DNA from: JAXGTO01 sp040774885 | GTDB lineage: Bacteria; Actinomycetota; Coriobacteriia; Coriobacteriales; Eggerthellaceae | Length of the DNA: 52,798 nt | Direction: 5' to 3' | Assembly: GCA_040774885.1 (NCBI GenBank) | Contig: JAXGTO010000017.1 | Coordinates: 1 to 52,798, forward strand | Part shown: positions 52,673 to 52,798 of the stretch, piece by piece | How the letters are laid out: every line of letters starts with the position of its first letter | How positions within the stretch are numbered: position 1 is the first letter of the stretch | Notes under the pieces: model-generated | What the model was told of the DNA's origin: nothing | Seen by the model: the letters and a program-made list of their open reading frames with translations, nothing else | Databases searched by the model: none | Position numbers and translations under genes: made by a program

Positions 52673-52798
52673 ATGGCTGGAGTCAACGTCAAAAGCGAGA
52701 TCGGACCGCTGAAGAAGGTCATCCTGCATCGCCCCGGCAAGGAGCTGCTCAACCTGACGCCGAACACGCTCGAGGAGCTGCTGTTCGACGACATCCCG
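52673..52798 (+). CDS. arcA: Arginine deiminase, N-terminal fragment (runs off the window)
   Basis: The first 42 codons read MAGVNVKSEIGPLKKVILHRP, then GKELLNLTPNTLEELLFDDIP. This is the conserved N-terminus of bacterial arginine deiminase, including the substrate-contacting Leu/Asn region and the FDDIP motif. The enzyme converts arginine to citrulline and ammonia, the first step of the ATP-yielding ADI pathway used by many Eggerthellaceae. The ATG is set by AAGGGAGGG. The remainder, and probably arcB, arcC and a transporter, lie to the right. Confidence 0.95.
   Translation, partial: MAGVNVKSEIGPLKKVILHRPGKELLNLTPNTLEELLFDDIP

Overview
The window is a high-GC chromosomal segment from an actinobacterial anaerobe. 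It most likely belongs to class Coriobacteriia, family Eggerthellaceae. Four things point there: the dnaJ-hspR-clpB heat-shock tail typical of Actinobacteria, a LuxR-type regulator with a multi-spanning membrane N-terminus next to an arginine deiminase gene, a solute-binding hybrid sensor kinase, and an InlB/Flg_new-repeat surface protein ending in a TGD-type wall-sorting tail. The genus cannot be fixed from sequence alone; a Slackia-like organism is a guess. All but two of the protein genes lie on the + strand.

Layout. 1-4300: protein quality control (J-protein, HspR repressor, ClpB). 4400-9300: a K+ uptake group (45-residue membrane peptide, TrkH, an exported OB-fold-like protein) running into rsgA, an amidohydrolase and a QueT-type transporter. 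9400-16500: a glycosyltransferase-like protein, a TauE/SafE permease, a LytS-type kinase and its LytTR regulator, then a voltage-gated K+ channel with a zinc ribbon, stop-start overlapped with a CLC-type anion channel. 16600-23700: a 930-residue hybrid sensor kinase, pgi and hypF. 24000-27500: a 1146-residue wall-anchored repeat protein. 27700-30200: exoA, folE, an ACT-domain gene and a reverse-strand gene that looks leaderless. 30300-32400: a foldase lipoprotein and an ABC ATPase. 32400-32700: two tRNA-Ser genes. 33200-35000: a PepT-like peptidase and an acidic hypothetical protein. 35100-38700: rpsF-ssb-rpsR-rplI-dnaB behind an S6:S18-type leader. 38700-46100: a YhaO/YhaN nuclease pair, purA-purD and a radical SAM enzyme. 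46400-50000: degV and cydAB. 50400: tRNA-Phe. 51400-52798: the LuxR regulator divergent from arcA, which runs off the edge.

How the genes work together. Many junctions are translationally coupled: ATGA overlaps at trkH/OB protein, K+ channel/CLC, yhaO/yhaN and purA/purD, a TAATG-type overlap at foldase/ABC, and a 7-base overlap at dnaJ/hspR. Ion homeostasis is over-represented (TrkH, K+ channel, CLC, TauE). The most unusual non-coding content is two islands, each downstream of tRNA genes (32665-33193 and 50507-51396). Both combine CT-rich degenerate repeats, AT-rich inverted repeats and a near-identical 16-base motif. A further tandem array of about 59-base units lies between cydB and tRNA-Phe, and twin TGCTA-N9-TAGCA dyads frame the cydAB promoter.

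All calls come from reading the sequence and recalling family motifs. No database search, folding program or alignment was run.
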